DNA from: Microlunatus sp. Gsoil 973 | Lineage (GTDB): Bacteria > Actinomycetota > Actinomycetes > Propionibacteriales > Propionibacteriaceae | Length of the DNA stretch: 64,000 nucleotides | Direction: 5' to 3' | Assembly: GCF_009707365.1 (NCBI RefSeq) | Contig: NZ_CP046122.1 | Span: forward strand, 2,170,001 to 2,234,000 | Part shown: positions 26,658 through 35,050 of the stretch, piece by piece | Numbering within the stretch: the first letter of the stretch is position 1 | Layout: each line of letters opens with the position of its first letter | Made by a program: the position numbers and the translations under genes | The notes under the pieces: model-generated | Databases searched by the model: none | Seen by the model: only the letters and a program-made list of their open reading frames with translations | Told to the model about the DNA's origin: nothing

Positions 26658-29576
26658 TCAGCGATCGTCGGCCACGTAGAGATCCGGTGTGCCGTCCGGC
26701 TCGTCGGGACTGAAGTCGATCACTCCGCGACGCATCGCCGAGACCACCTGACGGGCCCGGTCGCGCAACGGTCCGGGGCCTGCGGCGTCGGCGATCTGTC
26801 CCGCGAAATCGATTACCTGCCGGACCCAGCGGACGAAGTCACCGGCGGTCAGCTCGTTGTCCTCCAGTACCTCGCCGAGTGGCCGCCCGGCCGCCCAGCC
26901 GTAGGCAGCACGGGCGAATCCGATGTCCGGCTCCGGTCCGCGATCGATGCGCGCGTCCCGCTCGGCCAACGAGACCTCCCGCCACACCCGCCGCAGAGCC
27001 ACCATGGCTTCCTCGGTCGTGCCGTCCGGCATCTGGGGACGGAACCTGCCGTGATCGGTTCGCCGCGCTTCATAGATCAACGTCGACAACACGCCGGCCA
27101 GCTGGGCGACACCAAGATCGTCGAACACTCCGGTACGGATGCATTCCGCGGTCACAAGATCAAGTTCGGCGTAGATGCGGGACAGCATCCGGCCGTCGCC
27201 GGTGACTCGGTCGCCGTCCTCGTCGAGGTAGCCGAAGGCGATCAGGACCTGGCAGATCTTGTCGAACTGGCTGGCGATCGTTGACGTTCTCCTGGCCATC
27301 TGCCGATCGGCCTGATCGTTCTCGCGCTGCAGCCGCAACGCCTGGGCTGCGAACCGGGCATGGGTCTCCCGGTCCGGGCAGTTGTGGCACGGATGATCTT
27401 CCAGCTCACTTCGCAGTTCGGCGACCCGTTGCGCCGCTGCCGGATCCATCGCCGCCGGACGGTAGTGGGAAAGATCAAGGTCGAGGGTACGCAGCTTCGA
27501 CTCGAGTGCCGCGCGCAGATTGCGTACCGTCGCCTTGTCCTTGGGGTGATAGTGCTTGGGCACCTTGACCCGACCGACGACCGGGGGCGGCGACGGGAAG
27601 TCGACCAGTCCGAGACGGCGGACCTGACCCTCCTCGGTCTCGACCTGGGGTTGCGGGGCCTGGCGATGCCCTGCGACGCCGGGGTCGATGATCACTGCCC
27701 ACCCGGTCGACCGGCCGGCCGGCACCCGGATGACGTCGCCGCGCTGCAACTGCTGAAGGACCGCGATCACCTCGGACTGCCGGTTGATCTTGCGGTCGCG
27801 GGCCGCCTCACTCTCGACCCGGCTGATCTCGTCGCGGAGCTTGGCGTATTCGGTGAAGTCGCCGCGATCACAGGCCGCCTTCTCGAACAGCGCTTCGATC
27901 TCACGCTTGTTCCGCGCCACCTTGCGGGCCAAACCGACCACAGACCGGTCGGACCGGTACTGCGCGAACGACTGCTCCAACAGGGTGCGCGCGCGATCCC
28001 GGCCGACCGCGCCGACCAGATTGACCGCCATGTTGTAGGTGGGTGCGAACGAGGAGTTCAACGGGTAGGTACGCCGGGAGGCCAGGCCGGCAACCGCTCG
28101 CGGATCCAGCCCGGGTTGCCAGAGCACGACGGCGTGGCCCTCGACGTCGATACCGCGTCGGCCGGCCCGGCCGGTCAGCTGGGTGTACTCCCCCGGGGTG
28201 ATGTCGGCGTGGGTCTCCCCGTTGAACTTGACCAGCTTCTCCAGCACCACCGAACGAGCCGGCATGTTGATGCCGAGCGCCAGGGTCTCCGTGGCGAACA
28301 CCACTTTCACCAGGCCCTTGACGAAGGCTTCCTCGACGCACTCCTTGAACGCCGGCAGCAGTCCGGCGTGATGCGCCGCGACCCCGCGCACCAGAGCCTC
28401 GGCGAACGTCGCATAGCCCAGCGCCTGCTTGTCCGCCGGGGACAGCCCGGCCGTGTGCCGTTCGGCGATCTCGTTCAGTTGGGCGCGTTCTGTCGCACTG
28501 GTCAGCATCAGCCGGGAGCCGAGCAGTTGGCGTACCGCAGCATCACAACCGGCCCGGGAGAAGATGAACACGATCGCCGGGAGCAGGTTCTCCCGCTCCA
28601 GCACGTCGATCATCTCGTAGCGACCGGGCACCGACCGGGAACGTGGCCGCCCGCCGCGGTCCTGATCACGGTCCGACCAGTTGCTCCGGTGCGTCGCCCC
28701 GCCGTAGCGGCCGCTGCCGTAGGAGACACTGCGCTTGCCCTTGCCATTGCGGCCCCGCGGCCTGCGGGAGTCGTCCCGGACGGCCCGGGCCTCCTGCTGC
28801 GCGACCTTGGTCAGCGCCGGATTGACCTCGGCCCGCCGGTTGCCGGTCGACTGGTCGGTGATCGCGGTCGGAGCGACACCGGCGAACAGGTCGTACAACC
28901 TGGTGCCGACCATCACGTGCTGGTAGAGCGGCACCGGCCGACGCTCGGAGACCACGATCTCGATGTCGCCGCGGACCTCGGCCAACCAGTCGCCGAACTC
29001 CTCGGCATTGCTGACCGTCGCCGACAGGGCGACCACCTGGACGGAGTCGGCCAGTCCGATGATCACTTCCTCCCAGACCGCCCCGCGGAAGCGGTCGGCG
29101 AGGTAATGCACCTCGTCCATCACGACGTAGCCGAGGTTGGCCAGGGTGGAGGACCCGGCGTAGATCATGTTCCGCAATACCTCGGTGGTCATCACCACCA
29201 CCGGTGCCTCGGAGTTGATCGTCGAGTCGCCGGTCAGCAGGCCGACGTTGGCGGCGCCGTGCCGGCGGACGAGGTCGGCGTACTTCTGGTTGGAGAGCGC
29301 CTTGATCGGCGTGGTGTAGAACGCCTTCCGGCCCTGTTCCAGGGCGAGGAAGACGGCGTATTCACCGACGATGGTCTTGCCGGCTCCGGTCGGGGCTGCG
29401 ACCAGGACGCCGGAGCCTGCCTCGACGTACTCGCAGGCCTCCCGTTGGTAGGGGTCGAAGGTGAAGCCGTACGCCTCGGCGAAGGTTGTCAGGGATCGGC
29501 TCATCTGCCCGGCCCGGAAGCTGGCGTACGCCTCGGCCGGGCTGGCGGCGGATTCCGGTTCAGGATTGGCGGACAT
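26658..29576 (-). CDS. helY: Ski2-like DEAD/DEAH-box helicase HelY
   Basis: A 972-residue superfamily 2 helicase. Residues 1-500 hold the helicase core: Walker A APTGAGKTIVGEYAV, motif Ib TTPIKALSNQKY, motif II VMDEVHYLADRF, SAT (ALSATVSN) and motif VI QLTGRAGRRGIDVEG. A basic Arg/Gly-rich insert lies around residues 270-310. The C-terminal half has rRNA-processing-arch/DSHCT-like helices (NCPDRETHARFAAQALRL, DFVRWVRQVIDFAGQIADAA). It ends the pafBC-tatAC block as in Mycobacterium. The start ATG 29576 lies 8 nt after TACTTT (leaderless). It probably unwinds structured RNA; the exact target is not known. Confidence 0.93.
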   Translation of the reverse strand: MSANPEPESAASPAEAYASFRAGQMSRSLTTFAEAYGFTFDPYQREACEYVEAGSGVLVAAPTGAGKTIVGEYAVFLALEQGRKAFYTTPIKALSNQKYADLVRRHGAANVGLLTGDSTINSEAPVVVMTTEVLRNMIYAGSSTLANLGYVVMDEVHYLADRFRGAVWEEVIIGLADSVQVVALSATVSNAEEFGDWLAEVRGDIEIVVSERRPVPLYQHVMVGTRLYDLFAGVAPTAITDQSTGNRRAEVNPALTKVAQQEARAVRDDSRRPRGRNGKGKRSVSYGSGRYGGATHRSNWSDRDQDRGGRPRSRSVPGRYEMIDVLERENLLPAIVFIFSRAGCDAAVRQLLGSRLMLTSATERAQLNEIAERHTAGLSPADKQALGYATFAEALVRGVAAHHAGLLPAFKECVEEAFVKGLVKVVFATETLALGINMPARSVVLEKLVKFNGETHADITPGEYTQLTGRAGRRGIDVEGHAVVLWQPGLDPRAVAGLASRRTYPLNSSFAPTYNMAVNLVGAVGRDRARTLLEQSFAQYRSDRSVVGLARKVARNKREIEALFEKAACDRGDFTEYAKLRDEISRVESEAARDRKINRQSEVIAVLQQLQRGDVIRVPAGRSTGWAVIIDPGVAGHRQAPQPQVETEEGQVRRLGLVDFPSPPPVVGRVKVPKHYHPKDKATVRNLRAALESKLRTLDLDLSHYRPAAMDPAAAQRVAELRSELEDHPCHNCPDRETHARFAAQALRLQRENDQADRQMARRTSTIASQFDKICQVLIAFGYLDEDGDRVTGDGRMLSRIYAELDLVTAECIRTGVFDDLGVAQLAGVLSTLIYEARRTDHGRFRPQMPDGTTEEAMVALRRVWREVSLAERDARIDRGPEPDIGFARAAYGWAAGRPLGEVLEDNELTAGDFVRWVRQVIDFAGQIADAAGPGPLRDRARQVVSAMRRGVIDFSPDEPDGTPDLYVADDR

Positions 29577-29584
29577 CGCCTGCC

Positions 29585-29590
29585 AAAGTA
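29585..29590 (-). promoter_or_regulatory. -10 box of the helY promoter
   Basis: TACTTT on the minus strand ends 8 nt before the helY ATG, giving helY its own likely leaderless start within the 73-bp gap after the lipid-kinase gene. Confidence 0.4.
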
Positions 29591-29649
29591 CCCCGCCGCC
29601 CGGCACAGCATCGAGACCGGCTTTGGTTCACCGATCTGTTCGACGAATC

Positions 29650-30579
29650 TCAGAGCACCGGGCGGCAGACCCGGAGTGCGGCCGGCACCTGTTCTATCGC
29701 CAGTGGCGTTGCGCCGATCATCTCGCCGTCGCCGAAGCCGACCAGACCGGGCCCGTCGATGGTGATCGACCGCACGCGCAGCAGTTCGACACAGGGATCG
29801 CTGATGAAGCCACCGGTGTAGAGCAGCGGCATCAGCCGCAGCAGCGTCGGCCGCCCGACCGGGTGGATGATCGTCAGCTCGAGCAGCCCGTCGGTGGGAT
29901 CGGCGTCCGGGCAGATCCGGATGCCGCCGCCGTAGGAGCGGGTGTTACCGACGGCGACCAGCATGGCGTCCAGATCACGTCGTACGCCGTCGATGGTGAG
30001 TTGGTAGTGCAGCGGTTCGAAGGTCCGCAGCACAGCGAACAGCGCCAGCGGATAGCGGGACGAGCCCTTCGGCCACCGCATGTCGTTGGCGCGCCGGTTG
30101 ACCATCGCATCGAATCCGGTGGCGATGATCGTCCCGATGTACGCCTCGCCGACCCGCGCCAGATCGACTGCGGTCTCGGTGCCGGCCAGGATGATCTCCA
30201 GCGCGGCCAGCGGGTCGGTGCCGATGTCCAGGCCGCGGCACAGGTCGTTGCCGGTACCGGACGGGATCAATCCGAGGACCGGGGCCGTCGGCGCGGACTG
30301 CTGGGCGCGTACGGCCTCATTGACTCCCAGGTGCAACATGCCGTCGCCGCCCATCACGACCATCACGTCGGCGCCGGAGTTTGCTGCCTTGTTGATCAGC
30401 GCCTGGGCTTCGTCGAAATCCCGGCTGAGCCAGATGTCCAGTTCGTGTCCGGCGTCGCGGATCCGACCGGCGATCTCGGGAAGCATCTCCTGGGAACGGC
30501 CCTTGCCCGCGGATGGGTTGACCACCAGGGCGATGCTCGACGGAGGCCGCCGGGTGACAGCAACCTCAGGACTGCTCAT
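29650..30579 (-). CDS. Diacylglycerol kinase family lipid kinase
   Basis: A 309-residue DAGK-catalytic-domain protein that would phosphorylate diacylglycerol or a related lipid. Motifs are LVVNPSAGKGRS near the N-terminus, VVMGGDGMLHLGVNEAV (about residue 80) and GLIPSGTGNDLCRGLD (about residue 105), then a C-terminal beta-sandwich. The usual GGDGT reads GGDGM here, a change at a conserved threonine. The start ATG overlaps the tatC 3' end by 14 bp, so the gene is co-transcribed with tatA-tatC. Confidence 0.9.
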   Translation of the reverse strand: MSSPEVAVTRRPPSSIALVVNPSAGKGRSQEMLPEIAGRIRDAGHELDIWLSRDFDEAQALINKAANSGADVMVVMGGDGMLHLGVNEAVRAQQSAPTAPVLGLIPSGTGNDLCRGLDIGTDPLAALEIILAGTETAVDLARVGEAYIGTIIATGFDAMVNRRANDMRWPKGSSRYPLALFAVLRTFEPLHYQLTIDGVRRDLDAMLVAVGNTRSYGGGIRICPDADPTDGLLELTIIHPVGRPTLLRLMPLLYTGGFISDPCVELLRVRSITIDGPGLVGFGDGEMIGATPLAIEQVPAALRVCRPVL

Positions 30580-31546
30580 CGTCCTTCTTGCTCAGTCCGA
30601 GCAGGTCGGCGACCGTCGGCCGGGCGACCGACTGTTCGGCGTCAAGATCACGGCCCTCGAGCGCCGCCAGAGCGCGGTCGTTCTCGACGCCGCCGCCCCG
30701 ATTGCCGAAGCCCGGCTCGATACCCCGACGATGCAGCGACCGATCGTGCAGGTGCGCGATGACCTCTGCCGCGAGGTACAGGATCGTCATCGGACCGGCC
30801 AGCATGAGCATCGACACCGGGTCGGTCTGCGGCGTCGCGACGGCGCCGAAGACGAAGCATCCGAAGACGACGAACGACCTGGCCTTGGCCAACTGTTTGG
30901 CCTTGACGATGCCCATGAAGTTCAGGCCGAGGACGAAGACCGGTACCAGGAAGCCGGCGCCGAAGACCAGCATGACCCTGATCAGGAAGTTCAGGAAGTT
31001 GGTCAGATCGAGCAGGTTCTCGATCTGCCCGCTACCCGGCGTGAAGCCGATCAGGACCGAGATGCCCTTGGGGATCAGGTAGTAGCCGAGGACGACTCCG
31101 CCAAGGAACAGCGGCACCGCGGCGCTCAGGAAGATCAGCGCCCACTTCTTCTCCTTGGCCAGCAGGCCGGGGACGATGAACGCCCAGATCTGATACAGCC
31201 AGATCGGTGAGGTCCCGACGAGCGCCGCGACGAAGCACGTCTTGAGGACCAGCGTGAAGGGCGTGGTCGCGCCCTCGATCACCGGCTGGACGTGCAGCTC
31301 CGGATTGGTTCGGTGGAGGTTCTCGGCGGCGACGGTGTACGGGTGCATCAGCAGGTCGTACAACTGCGTGTTGAAGATGAACGCGACGACGGTGCCGACG
31401 ATGATCGCCAAAGCGATGATCACCAGCCGGTAGCGCAATTCCCGCAGATGCTCCCAGAGGGTCATGTTGCCGTCTGACGGCATCGGCGGCGGTTTCAGCC
31501 ATGCCAGGCTGAACCGGATCGGTCGTCCTCGGAGACTGAGTGCCAC
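30566..31546 (-). CDS. tatC: Sec-independent protein translocase TatC
   Basis: A 326-residue six-helix membrane protein that recognises twin-arginine signals and forms the Tat core with TatA. Family marks include TLWEHLRELRYRLVIIALAI and the periplasmic/loop segment FYQIW-like WLYQIWAFIVPGLLAKEKKW. A glycine/hydrophobic C-terminal half precedes a hydrophilic tail of about 60 residues. Start: GTG 31546 gives the N-terminus ALSLRGRPIRFSLAWLKPPP seen in related actinobacteria; ATG 31483 is the alternative. It follows tatA by 52 bp. The binding protein at 9956 is a plausible Tat substrate. Confidence 0.94.
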   Translation of the reverse strand: MALSLRGRPIRFSLAWLKPPPMPSDGNMTLWEHLRELRYRLVIIALAIIVGTVVAFIFNTQLYDLLMHPYTVAAENLHRTNPELHVQPVIEGATTPFTLVLKTCFVAALVGTSPIWLYQIWAFIVPGLLAKEKKWALIFLSAAVPLFLGGVVLGYYLIPKGISVLIGFTPGSGQIENLLDLTNFLNFLIRVMLVFGAGFLVPVFVLGLNFMGIVKAKQLAKARSFVVFGCFVFGAVATPQTDPVSMLMLAGPMTILYLAAEVIAHLHDRSLHRRGIEPGFGNRGGGVENDRALAALEGRDLDAEQSVARPTVADLLGLSKKDDEQS

Positions 31547-31598
31547 GACGTTTACGGTCTGTCTTGACTACCCGGGCCTTGGCGTGAGCCGGCCCGGA

Positions 31599-31910
31599 TC
31601 AGTTGTCGCGACGGGCTTCAGACGGCTGTGCTGCCGAATTGGTCGGCTGCTGGACCTGCTGCTGCGGGCCGCCCACCGCCGGCGGGGTCTGCTCGGTCGG
31701 CTGGGGATCGACCACCTCGGCGTCGACGACCTCGGAATCGTCCTTCTTGTCGGCGAGGTTCTTGGTCTCTTCCTTGAACTCCCGGATGGCGCGACCGGTG
31801 CTCTTGCCCAGTCCTGCCAGTCGGGCACCACCGAAGAGCACAAGGACGATGACAAGGATGATGATGAGCTCGGTGGGACCGAGGTTCATGAATCCGGCCA
31901 ACGGGGACAT
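31599..31910 (-). CDS. tatA: Sec-independent protein translocase TatA
   Basis: A 103-residue single-span protein: a short N-terminus, the hydrophobic segment LIIILVIVLVLFGGARL, the hinge GLGKSTGRAIREFKEE amphipathic helix and an acidic, Gln/Pro-rich tail. It polymerises to form the Tat pore. The ATG at 31910 follows GAGGA by 6 nt; ATG 31922 and 31889 are in-frame alternatives. No tatB is present here. Confidence 0.93.
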   Translation of the reverse strand: MSPLAGFMNLGPTELIIILVIVLVLFGGARLAGLGKSTGRAIREFKEETKNLADKKDDSEVVDAEVVDPQPTEQTPPAVGGPQQQVQQPTNSAAQPSEARRDN

Positions 31911-31979
31911 AAGGTTCCTCATTTCGCTGTGGAGCAGTTGCGTCCTGCCGCCGCATCGGTGCGACGGCTGCAACTCACG

Positions 31980-32237
31980 TCATCCTACGTCGTCGGTCGC
32001 TGCTTCGAGGTTACGCAGGGTTGCATTCTTATCAGGATCTGCGACGCGCTCTGGGCCGGTTCCCAGCTCGGGCACCTGTACCTGGGCGGCGAGCTCGGCG
32101 AGCTTTCCGGTGCGCTGACCGAGCACCCGCAACTCGGCGAACACGTCCGAGGCCTTGTGGGCCAGCCAGATCGCGTACGCCACCAGCATGATGAGTCCGG
32201 CAACGGCGATGCCGCCGAACACGAAGACCCAGATCAC
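31980..32237 (-). CDS. Small single-span membrane protein
   Basis: An 85-residue protein starting at GTG with one N-terminal membrane helix (VFVFGGIAVAGLIMLVAYAI) followed by a helical, charged region (ASDVFAELRVLGQRTGKLAE) that could form a coiled coil. It sits between pafC and tatA, on the same strand, directly downstream of the tandem array. Unrecognised; the position is compatible with a Tat- or envelope-associated accessory protein, which is inference. Confidence 0.65.
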   Translation of the reverse strand: MIWVFVFGGIAVAGLIMLVAYAIWLAHKASDVFAELRVLGQRTGKLAELAAQVQVPELGTGPERVADPDKNATLRNLEAATDDVG

Positions 32238-32277
32238 GGGCGCCAGCGTACGTCACGGGCTCCTACCGCGTCAGCTC
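32238..32277. other. Short spacer before the tandem array
   Basis: Forty bases between the small membrane-protein start and the first GCACC-containing unit. No gene or promoter recognised; any promoter for the membrane protein and tatA would have to lie here or within the array. Confidence 0.3.
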
Positions 32278-32718
32278 CCGCACCGTTTGCTCGTTGACCC
32301 GCACCACTGCCCGGCTCAGGCGCTCGGTGCCGCACCAATCACTCGCTCCCGCACCGCTTGCCCGGCCCCGGCACCGCTTGCCCGGCCCCAGCACCGCTTG
32401 CCCGGCCCCGTCCCGCACCACTTACTCGTTCCCGCACCACTTACTCGTTCCGCTTGCCCGGCCCCGGCACTGCTTGCCCGGCCCCTGCCCCGCTTGCCCG
32501 GACCCGGCACTGCTTGCCCGGCCCCTGCCCCGCTTGCCCGGACCCGGCACCGCTTGCCCGGCCCCTGCCCCGCTTGCCCGGCCCCGGCACCGCTTGCCCG
32601 GCCCCGTCCCGCACTACTTACTCGTTCCCGCACCACTTACCCGGCTTCTTCGCCTCCGTCCCGCACCGTTTGCTCGTTGACGCACCAGCAACTCGGTCGC
32701 GCACCACCTGCAGCCGGT
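32278..32718. repeat. Left tandem array of degenerate about 19-20-bp units
   Basis: About 21 units share the core GCACC(A/G)CTTRCYCG. Two adjacent copies of CCCGCACCACTTACTCGTT (32412-32430, 32431-32449) are identical. A 40-bp higher-order pair unit is repeated three times (32465-32504, 32505-32544 identical, 32545-32584 with two changes). The plus strand is extremely C-rich, so the minus strand, which is the sense strand of the flanking genes, has regularly spaced GGGG/GGG runs able to form G-quadruplexes. Open frames across it on both strands are compositional and not counted as genes. Confidence 0.9.
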
Positions 32719-32832
32719 GCGAGGCCGAGTAACTGGTGCGACGCCGAGCAACCGGTGCGGCGCCGAGCAGCCGGTGCGAGGCCGAGTAAGTGGTGCGGCG
32801 CCGAGTAACTGGTGCGGCGCCGGGCAACTGGT
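32719..32832. repeat. Right tandem array, six 19-bp units, inverted relative to the left array
   Basis: Six exact-length units follow the pattern GCGRSGCCGRGYARSYGGT, starting at 32719, 32738, 32757, 32776, 32795 and 32814. Unit 4 contains GAGTAAGTGGTGCGG, the reverse complement of CCGCACCACTTACTC in the left array, so the arrays face each other. The dyad centre is GCACC-(10 bp with CTGCAG)-GGTGC at 32701-32720. It ends 46 bp before the pafC stop codon. A transcript of either strand could fold into very long hairpins. Confidence 0.9.
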
Positions 32833-32878
32833 GCGGGAGGGGAAAGCCGGCGGCGACGGGCGGGGGTTCCGCGCAGGG

Positions 32879-33892
32879 TCAGCCGGCGAGGGCGGCGTAC
32901 TGGTCGAGTGCCTCGGAGGCCGCGTCGGCGGCGGAATCCCCGGCGCCCTCCGGCGAGAGCACCCGCGCCCCACCGCCCAGCCGCAGCAGCAGGCTGCGCA
33001 GCCAGGCCGGATCGCTGACCCGCGTGGTCACCGTGAGGCCGCCGTCATCGGCAGCGGTGACCGACTCCATCGGGTAGTACTCGGCGACCCAGACGGCGCT
33101 GCGGTCCAGCGCCAGGGTGACCAGCGGTGCGTCCTTCAGTGCGTCGAACCAGCCCTTGCTGACGTCCCGGAGCTGGACGTCGTGGTCGACCACATCGGTG
33201 TCGGTGATGGTGATGGTGGCGATCCGGTCCATCCGGAACGACCGCAGACCGTTTGCCGAGTAGCACCAGGCGTCGAGATAGCCGTATCCCTCCAGTACGA
33301 AGACTCGCAGCGGATCGACGAACCGGTGGGTAGTCTCGGCCCGACTGGCCACGTCGTAGGTCAGCTCGAGCCGCTTGCCCCGCCGCAGCGCCTCGGTCAC
33401 CGTTGCCCGAATGTCCTCCCGGCCACCGGTCACCGCCACCTCCGCCTGACCGGCGACCCGGTCCGGCTGCTCCCCGGCGACGGCCTCGAGTTTGGTCAGC
33501 GCGCGGTCGATCGCGTCCCGTTCCCCCGTCGCCGTCACGCCGCGCAGAGTCCGCAACGCCAGGATCAGGGCCAGCGCCTCGTCGGCGGTCAGGCGCAGCG
33601 GCCGGGTCAGATAGTCGGCGTTCGACAGGTGGATGATGCCTTCGCCGTCCACTGCATCCATGTCGATGTCGATCAGGTCACCAGGGCTGAGCCCGGGCAG
33701 CCCGCACATCCACAACACGTTCAGGTCCTCGCGGATCCGTTGCGGCGGCACTCCGAACGCCTCGGCGACGTCGGTGATCGCGACGCCGTCGTGCTGGCGC
33801 AGGTACGGGATCAGGCTCAGCAACCGCTTCACCTGCGCCTGCGCGGTCTGACCGGCGGTCGACCGCTTCTCGTTCTTCGGTGAGTCGCTCAT
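32879..33892 (-). CDS. pafC: PafC, WYL-domain transcriptional regulator
   Basis: A 337-residue partner of PafB. The N-terminal helix-turn-helix (LIPYLRQHDGVAITDVAEAF, then VPPQRIREDLNVLWMCGLPG) is followed by the WYL domain (KRLELTYDVASRAETTHRFV, VLEGYGYLDAWCYSANGLRS) and the WCX tail. PafB and PafC activate DNA-damage genes in mycobacteria independently of LexA. The start ATG overlaps the pafB stop by 4 bp. Downstream genes follow only after the 555-bp array. Confidence 0.92.
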   Translation of the reverse strand: MSDSPKNEKRSTAGQTAQAQVKRLLSLIPYLRQHDGVAITDVAEAFGVPPQRIREDLNVLWMCGLPGLSPGDLIDIDMDAVDGEGIIHLSNADYLTRPLRLTADEALALILALRTLRGVTATGERDAIDRALTKLEAVAGEQPDRVAGQAEVAVTGGREDIRATVTEALRRGKRLELTYDVASRAETTHRFVDPLRVFVLEGYGYLDAWCYSANGLRSFRMDRIATITITDTDVVDHDVQLRDVSKGWFDALKDAPLVTLALDRSAVWVAEYYPMESVTAADDGGLTVTTRVSDPAWLRSLLLRLGGGARVLSPEGAGDSAADAASEALDQYAALAG

Positions 33893-34929
33893 AGAACGAC
33901 CTCCTCGACGCTGTCGGTGTCCAGGACAGCACCGACCGCCGCATAGCGGCGAGGAGTCGACCGGGTCGCCGCGACGGACCGCAACTGGTTGATCACCGCA
34001 GTCCGCAGGTCGGATGGCTCGAGCACCACGGCGTCGGCCGCGTAACCGGCGACCTCTTCACAGAGATAGCCGGCATCGGCATAGCCGACTTCGACGACGT
34101 CGAAGCCAACCGGCCAGGCGTACGCCAACCGGTCGAGGCGCTCCGGGGCGAGCGGACGGCCGCGACGGCGCAACCCGGGTGCCCGGCCCGGCCGGATCGC
34201 GATGACTGCGCTGGCCCGCGGTTCCTCCGGCGCCAGCGACCTGGCCAGTGCACGCAGGTCGAGATCGGTGGGGACCTCGTACGCGCCGTCCTTGGACACC
34301 CGTTTGGGCGTGTCGAGGATCCGCGACAGCTTGAACATCCGGGTCGCGTTCCTGTCGGTGTCGTGGCCGATCACATACCAGCGACCCTTGTTGGAGGTCA
34401 GGCCCCAGGGTTCGAGCGTCCGGGTGGCGCCACCGCGGTAGGTGAACGAGACCCGGGAGCGGTCCAGTACGGCGTGCCAGAGCGGCTCGAAGGCCGGTTC
34501 GTTGGCCGAGACGTTCGGCTCCAGCGCCGCCAGCCGGGAGGCGTCGGGTTCGATGCCTGCGGCCCGGAGCTTGGCCAACGCGCTGCGGGTGGAATCCGCG
34601 ACCGCGGTGTGCTGCCAGGACCTGGCCGCCACACCCACCACGGCCGCCTCCTCGGCATCAAGTTCGATGGACGGCAGCTCGAACGCCGACCGCTCGATCC
34701 GGTAGCCCGGTTCGTCGTCGAAGAGCGGATCGAAGGAGCCGACCTGCAGCGGAATGCCGAGCTTGCGCAACTCCTCCTTGTCCCGTTCGAAGGTCCGCTC
34801 GAACGCCTGGTCGGACAGGTCGTGATAGCCCTCGACGATCTCGCGGATCCGGCTCTTGGGCAGGAAGTTCCGCGTGACCAGCAGGCAGATCGTCAGGTTG
34901 AGGATCCGCTCCGTCTTGCGAGGAGCCAT
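33889..34929 (-). CDS. pafB: PafB, WYL-domain transcriptional regulator
   Basis: A 346-residue regulator. The HTH region includes KTERILNLTICLLVTRNFLP and the wing FERTFERDKEELRKLGIPLQ. The WYL domain includes RVSFTYRGGATRTLEPWGLT, then WYVIGHDTDRNATRMFKLSR. The C-terminal WCX region follows. The ATG at 34929 has AGGAG 11 nt upstream; a -10 candidate TAGCGT is at 34966-34971. Here pafA is not adjacent, unlike in mycobacteria; the divergent neighbour is the GluQRS gene. Confidence 0.92.
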   Translation of the reverse strand: MAPRKTERILNLTICLLVTRNFLPKSRIREIVEGYHDLSDQAFERTFERDKEELRKLGIPLQVGSFDPLFDDEPGYRIERSAFELPSIELDAEEAAVVGVAARSWQHTAVADSTRSALAKLRAAGIEPDASRLAALEPNVSANEPAFEPLWHAVLDRSRVSFTYRGGATRTLEPWGLTSNKGRWYVIGHDTDRNATRMFKLSRILDTPKRVSKDGAYEVPTDLDLRALARSLAPEEPRASAVIAIRPGRAPGLRRRGRPLAPERLDRLAYAWPVGFDVVEVGYADAGYLCEEVAGYAADAVVLEPSDLRTAVINQLRSVAATRSTPRRYAAVGAVLDTDSVEEVVL

Positions 34930-35050
34930 GAGGTGGCAATCTCCTAGAAGTCCGGGCAACTGTGGACGCTACCATCACACAACCGTTCGATTATGCGCCG
35001 CGCCGGGCATTTTCCCAAGCGCCGCCCGGCCGCCTGTACGGTGTGCCACT
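34930..35050. promoter_or_regulatory. Divergent promoter region of pafB and gluQRS
   Basis: A 121-bp gap holding TAGCGT for the leftward pafB transcript (34966-34971, a 36-nt leader with AGGAG) and TACGGT for the rightward gene (35037-35042), 8 nt before its GTG start. It marks the junction of the paf-tat block and the accessory block. Confidence 0.45.

Noticed and set aside
27360-29765. 801-residue plus-strand open frame
   Set aside because: Antisense to helY, whose helicase motifs are unmistakable on the other strand.
32155-32827. Pro/Ala/Arg-rich open frames on both strands
   Set aside because: They arise from the tandem array lacking stop codons; period and composition explain them and no start signals were found.
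32278-32832. CRISPR array
   Set aside because: Units are contiguous without unique spacers and no cas gene is nearby.
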